Positions 16,412 through 19,149 of a stretch of 19,149 bases of DNA are shown here, one piece after another. Every line of letters starts with the position of its first letter. The first letter of the stretch is position 1. The notes beneath the pieces were generated by a model, which saw only the letters and a program-made list of their open reading frames with translations, was not told where the DNA came from and searched no databases. The stretch spans positions 1-19,149 of the forward strand of contig CAMLRG010000094.1 in NCBI GenBank assembly GCA_946482335.1, in the 5' to 3' direction. This stretch comes from an uncultured Duganella sp. Lineage in GTDB: Bacteria; Pseudomonadota; Gammaproteobacteria; Burkholderiales; Burkholderiaceae. Position numbers and translations under genes: made by a program.

Positions 16412-16433
16412 GCAAGTTTCACCCGAATCGACT

Positions 16434-18344
16434 ATGTTCCGCAAAGCGTCCCCCCTCCGCACGTGGCTGCTGGCCGCGCTATCGCTGCTTGTTTTCCTGT
16501 TCGCCGGCACCGCGCGGGCCGAGGAGGAATTCCTCGATCCGCAGGTAGCATTCAAGTTTTCCGCCAAGGTGGTGGAGGGCAAGGCCATCGCCGTGACGTA
16601 TGAGATTGCGGACGGCTATTACATGTACCGCGAACGCTTCAAGTTCGTGGCGGAAGGGGCCACGCTCGGCGAGCCGCAAATCCCACCGGGCAAAGTGAAA
16701 TACGATGAAACTTTTGCCAAGGATGTCGAGACCTACCGTCACCAGGTAACGGTGGTCATTCCTGTCCAGGCGCCCGGGCCGTTCACCCTGAAGGCGACCA
16801 GCCAGGGGTGCTCGGACAAAGGCTTGTGCTATTCGCCGATGGAATCGACAGCGCGCCTGATGGTGGTGGGCGTTGGCAGCTCCTCGGCGGCAAACGGCTT
16901 GTTCGGCCTGGGCGCCGGGCAGGGCGCGCCAACCGGTGCGCAAAGCGCGCCTGGCGCAGCGCCCCAGGGTGCGGTGGATACGCCGGCTGGCGCCTCGGCT
17001 CCCGCCGCCGGTACCGCCGTCGCGGCCGATGGCCAAGCCACGAGCGCCGTGCCGGCTGGCAGCGCTGGCGTGGCGACCGGCGACAGCGAAATGGGCCGCA
17101 TCGAATCCGCCCTGAAAGGCGGCAGCCTGCTGGTGATCGCGCCCCTGTTCATCCTGCTGGGCCTGGGCCTGTCCTTCACCCCCTGCGTATTGCCGATGGT
17201 GCCGATCCTGTCATCCATCATCGTCGGCGACGGTTCGGCCGGCAAGCGCTCGCGCGGCCTGGTGCTGTCGGTCAGCTATTCGCTGGGCATGGCGATCGTC
17301 TACACCGCCCTCGGGATTGCCGCCGGCCTGATCGGGCAGGGGCTCTCTGCTGCGCTGCAAAACCCCTGGGTGCTGGGCGCCTTCGGCCTGCTGATGGCGG
17401 GCATGGCGCTGTCCATGTTCGGCGTGTACGAATTACAGGTTCCAGCCGCCTTGCAATCGCGGCTGGCCAGCGCCTCCAACCGCCAATCCGGCGGCAAGCT
17501 GGCCGGCGTGTTTGCCATGGGGGCCATCTCCGCCCTGATCGTCGGTCCCTGCGTGGCGGCCCCGCTGGCTGGCGCCCTGGTGTACATCAGCCAGACCCGC
17601 GACGTGGTGGTCGGCGGCAGCGCCCTGTTCTCGATGGCGGTGGGCATGAGTATTCCGCTCTTGCTGGTTGGCGTGTCGGCCGGCGCCCTGGTGCCGCGCG
17701 CTGGCCTCTGGATGGAAGCGGTGAAACGCTTCTTCGGCGTGCTGATGCTGGCTATGGCCTGGTGGCTGGTATCGCCGGTATTGCCGGGTAAGGTGCAAAT
17801 GCTTGGCTGGGCCATCCTTGGCGTCGGCTACGCGTTTTACCTGCTGACCCATGAGCGCGGCAAATGGGTACCGAAAGTGATCGCCACCCTGTTCGCAACA
17901 TTGGGAATTATTCAAATCGCGGGACTGGCGACCGGCAGCGCCGATCCGCTGCACCCGATCGAGCGCCTGGCCGGACGTGCCGACCGTCACCTGGAATTCC
18001 GCCGCATTAAAACGGTGGCCGACCTGGATGCCGTGCTGGCGCAAACCGGCGGTAAAACCGTGCTGCTCGATTTTTATGCCGACTGGTGCGTGTCGTGCAA
18101 GGAAATGGAAAAGCTGACCTTTATCGATCCGGTTGTCCAGCAAAAACTCGCCAACACGATTTTGCTGCAGGTCGATGTCACGGCGAATAACGACGACGAT
18201 AAGGCCATGCTGCAACGATTTAAATTATTCGGCCCGCCGGGCATTATCATGTTCAATGCCGCCGGACAGGAAATTCCCGATTCGCGGGTAATTGGATTCC
18301 AGAATACCGAGAAATTCCTGCGCTCGCTGGAAAGACTGAATTAA
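16434..18344 (+). CDS. dsbD: Thiol:disulfide interchange protein DsbD
   Basis: DsbD moves electrons from cytoplasmic thioredoxin across the inner membrane to DsbC, DsbG and cytochrome c maturation proteins. This 636-residue protein has a signal peptide (cleavage near Ala27-Ala29). Its N-terminal periplasmic domain carries Cys126 and Cys132 (GCSDKGLCYSPM). About eight membrane helices follow with Cys251 (FTPCVLPMVP) and Cys373 (GPCVAAPLAG), then a C-terminal thioredoxin domain with Cys552-Cys555 (YADWCVSCKEMEK). All six redox cysteines are present. Residues about 148-218 form an Ala/Gly/Pro/Ser-rich linker much longer than usual. The ATG has no clear Shine-Dalgarno (CACCCGAATCGACT precedes it). 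Confidence 0.96.
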   Translation: MFRKASPLRTWLLAALSLLVFLFAGTARAEEEFLDPQVAFKFSAKVVEGKAIAVTYEIADGYYMYRERFKFVAEGATLGEPQIPPGKVKYDETFAKDVETYRHQVTVVIPVQAPGPFTLKATSQGCSDKGLCYSPMESTARLMVVGVGSSSAANGLFGLGAGQGAPTGAQSAPGAAPQGAVDTPAGASAPAAGTAVAADGQATSAVPAGSAGVATGDSEMGRIESALKGGSLLVIAPLFILLGLGLSFTPCVLPMVPILSSIIVGDGSAGKRSRGLVLSVSYSLGMAIVYTALGIAAGLIGQGLSAALQNPWVLGAFGLLMAGMALSMFGVYELQVPAALQSRLASASNRQSGGKLAGVFAMGAISALIVGPCVAAPLAGALVYISQTRDVVVGGSALFSMAVGMSIPLLLVGVSAGALVPRAGLWMEAVKRFFGVLMLAMAWWLVSPVLPGKVQMLGWAILGVGYAFYLLTHERGKWVPKVIATLFATLGIIQIAGLATGSADPLHPIERLAGRADRHLEFRRIKTVADLDAVLAQTGGKTVLLDFYADWCVSCKEMEKLTFIDPVVQQKLANTILLQVDVTANNDDDKAMLQRFKLFGPPGIIMFNAAGQEIPDSRVIGFQNTEKFLRSLERLN

Positions 18345-18354
18345 TTCCCCCCCG

Positions 18355-18376
18355 AGGGCGCCACGCGGCGCCCTTT
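18355..18376 (+). terminator. Probable dsbD terminator
   Basis: AGGGCGCC (18355-18362) and GGCGCCCT (18367-18374) make a perfect eight-pair stem with an ACGC loop, 10 bases after the dsbD stop. Only TTT (18374-18376) follows, so termination may be incomplete. A run of seven C bases (18347-18353) precedes the stem. Confidence 0.6.
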
Positions 18377-18563
18377 GCCACCTCCCCCGATCTGCAAGCG
18401 CCTGCCGCGGCGCCCGCCCCTTGCTGCCGCAGGCCGCGCCGGCGCGCCGCGTGCGGCCCGCGCACGCGCACCCCCACGGCAGAAAGCGGCTTTGCGCGCT
18501 GCCGCAAACTGAAATCTGGCTAGATCATGCCAAGCTCTAGCGTAAGACGGCAATCGATGGCCG
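18377..18563. other. Very GC-rich non-coding spacer
   Basis: This stretch after dsbD is extremely rich in G and C, especially 18400-18480, and contains nested inverted repeats. GGCCGC (18432-18437) faces GCGGCC (18453-18458), and CGGCAG (18477-18482) faces CTGCCG (18499-18504). The open frames across it give low-complexity Ala/Arg/Gly peptides with no recognisable domain and no ribosome binding site, so no gene is called. Confidence 0.5.
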
Positions 18564-18597
18564 AAAAAAAGCCGAGATGGCGTCAGCCTATCTCGGC
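18564..18597 (-). terminator. Intrinsic terminator of the Spy-like gene
   Basis: Read on the minus strand, GCCGAGAT (18597-18590) pairs with ATCTCGGC (18578-18571). Three further inner pairs follow past a one-base bulge, and the stem runs into seven T residues (complement of the A-run 18564-18570). It lies 21 bases beyond the stop of the Spy-like gene. Confidence 0.9.
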
Positions 18598-18617
18598 AAT
18601 ACACAGCGGAGGAAAAA

Positions 18618-19088
18618 TCAATTGTGGTGGCGCATCATTCGCATATGTTTGCGATGGCCCAAATGGCCGGCTTTCTCATCAAACACCTTTTGCTGTTCCG
18701 GAGTCAGCACCGCATAAAACGTTTTGGTGGCCGCCAGGTGATTTTCCATGCGGGCGATATGGTCCTTCGCCATTTCAATGCGCTTTTCCATGCGTTGCGG
18801 CGCGGGCATTTCCTTGAATGCCGCGCGGTCGAATTGGCCGGGTTGCGGCATATTCGATTTCAATGCGGCCAGATAAGCCTGCCATGCGCCTTCCTGGGCC
18901 GGCGTGATTTTCAGCGCTTCATGCATGCGCTTGGCATGTTGATCCATGCGCTCCTGTATTTTCGCTGGATCGAATTTGGTCGCCGCATATTGGCGCTGCG
19001 CGCCGTCCGCCGCACTGGCCGGCAATGCTGCCGCGCCAAAACCGATAACCGTTGCGCCGATTACGAATGCTTTATGCAAGGTTTTCAT
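18618..19088 (-). CDS. Spy/CpxP-like LTXXQ periplasmic protein
   Basis: The start is the second of tandem ATG codons, six bases after AAGGGA, giving 156 residues. The signal peptide MKTLHKAFVIGATVIGFGAA ends at ALPASA. The mature protein is helical and has the two family motifs ITPAQ (61-65) and LTPEQ (128-132). The Spy/CpxP family comprises ATP-independent periplasmic chaperones or stress sensors. The C-terminus is rich in His, Met and Arg (HLGHRKHMRMMRHHN), hinting at metal binding, an inference only. It neighbours dsbD, another periplasmic folding factor, but on the opposite strand with its own terminator. Spy, CpxP or a metal-resistance homologue cannot be separated by eye. Confidence 0.82.
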   Translation of the reverse strand: MKTLHKAFVIGATVIGFGAAALPASAADGAQRQYAATKFDPAKIQERMDQHAKRMHEALKITPAQEGAWQAYLAALKSNMPQPGQFDRAAFKEMPAPQRMEKRIEMAKDHIARMENHLAATKTFYAVLTPEQQKVFDEKAGHLGHRKHMRMMRHHN

Positions 19089-19119
19089 CATTAATCCCTT
19101 CAGAAATAAATTCATGAAA

Positions 19120-19140
19120 ATGTGCACTCGCACTGCACAT
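19120..19140. promoter_or_regulatory. Inverted repeat upstream of the Spy-like gene
   Basis: ATGTGCA (19120-19126) and TGCACAT (19134-19140) form a perfect seven-base inverted repeat with a seven-base centre, about 31 bases upstream of the start codon. It could be an operator or a 5' untranslated hairpin. The window ends shortly after, so the promoter cannot be placed with confidence. Confidence 0.4.
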
Positions 19141-19149
19141 GGAAATATC

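Noticed and set aside
18341..18604. Minus-strand 87-codon open frame in the GC-rich spacer
   Set aside because: It has a biased Ala/Arg/Gly composition, includes the terminator region of the Spy-like gene, and has no ribosome binding site.
1..19149. CRISPR arrays, insertion sequences, tRNA or rRNA genes, prophage parts
   Set aside because: No spaced direct repeats, transposase-like frames, cloverleaf-like segments or phage proteins were seen on reading either strand.

Overview
The window comes from a high-GC betaproteobacterium, most likely a member of Oxalobacteraceae (Massilia, Duganella or Janthinobacterium type). This placement is inferred from protein lengths and sequence (for example a 275-residue L2, an S3 with a long basic tail, the non-zinc S14 and zinc-type L36), from the infA-rpmJ placement between secY and rpsM, and from dsbD lying just beyond rplQ. 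It was not tested by a search.

Positions 1-12563 hold the great translation super-cluster, all on the plus strand. It starts inside the S10 operon: the last 11 codons of rplW, then rplB, rpsS, rplV, rpsC, rplP, rpmC and rpsQ. A 255-bp structured spacer follows, then the spc operon: rplN, rplX, rplE, rpsN, rpsH, rplF, rplR, rpsE, rpmD, rplO and secY. The alpha segment is infA, rpmJ, rpsM, rpsK, rpsD, rpoA and rplQ, closed by a strong bidirectional terminator at 12535-12563. Most genes are tightly spaced, and several overlap by 1 or 4 nt. The exceptions are four junctions with long, hairpin-rich spacers: rpsQ/rplN, rpsK/rpsD, rpsD/rpoA and rpoA/rplQ. These are the best places to look for internal promoters, attenuation, RNA processing and ribosomal-protein feedback. 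rpmD and rpmJ are short genes identified by direct translation.

Positions 12581-16331 hold a minus-strand unit of three translationally coupled genes. The first encodes a secreted M28 zinc metallopeptidase. The next two are the halves of a membrane protein related to fused MFS/spermidine synthases: a six-helix first half, and a second half with membrane helices followed by a methyltransferase-fold spermidine-synthase-like domain. The usual catalytic Asp position of that domain reads Asn. This unit is the least understood part of the window and the best candidate for an undescribed function.

Positions 16434-19149 concern the periplasm. dsbD (plus strand) encodes the transmembrane thiol-disulfide interchange protein with all six redox cysteines and a long low-complexity linker. 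It diverges from the M28 gene across 102 bp that contain a perfect 10-bp inverted repeat. Beyond it, on the minus strand, lies a Spy/LTXXQ-type periplasmic chaperone gene with its own intrinsic terminator. Between dsbD and this gene is a very GC-rich, non-coding spacer. No rRNA, tRNA, CRISPR array, insertion sequence or phage gene was seen.
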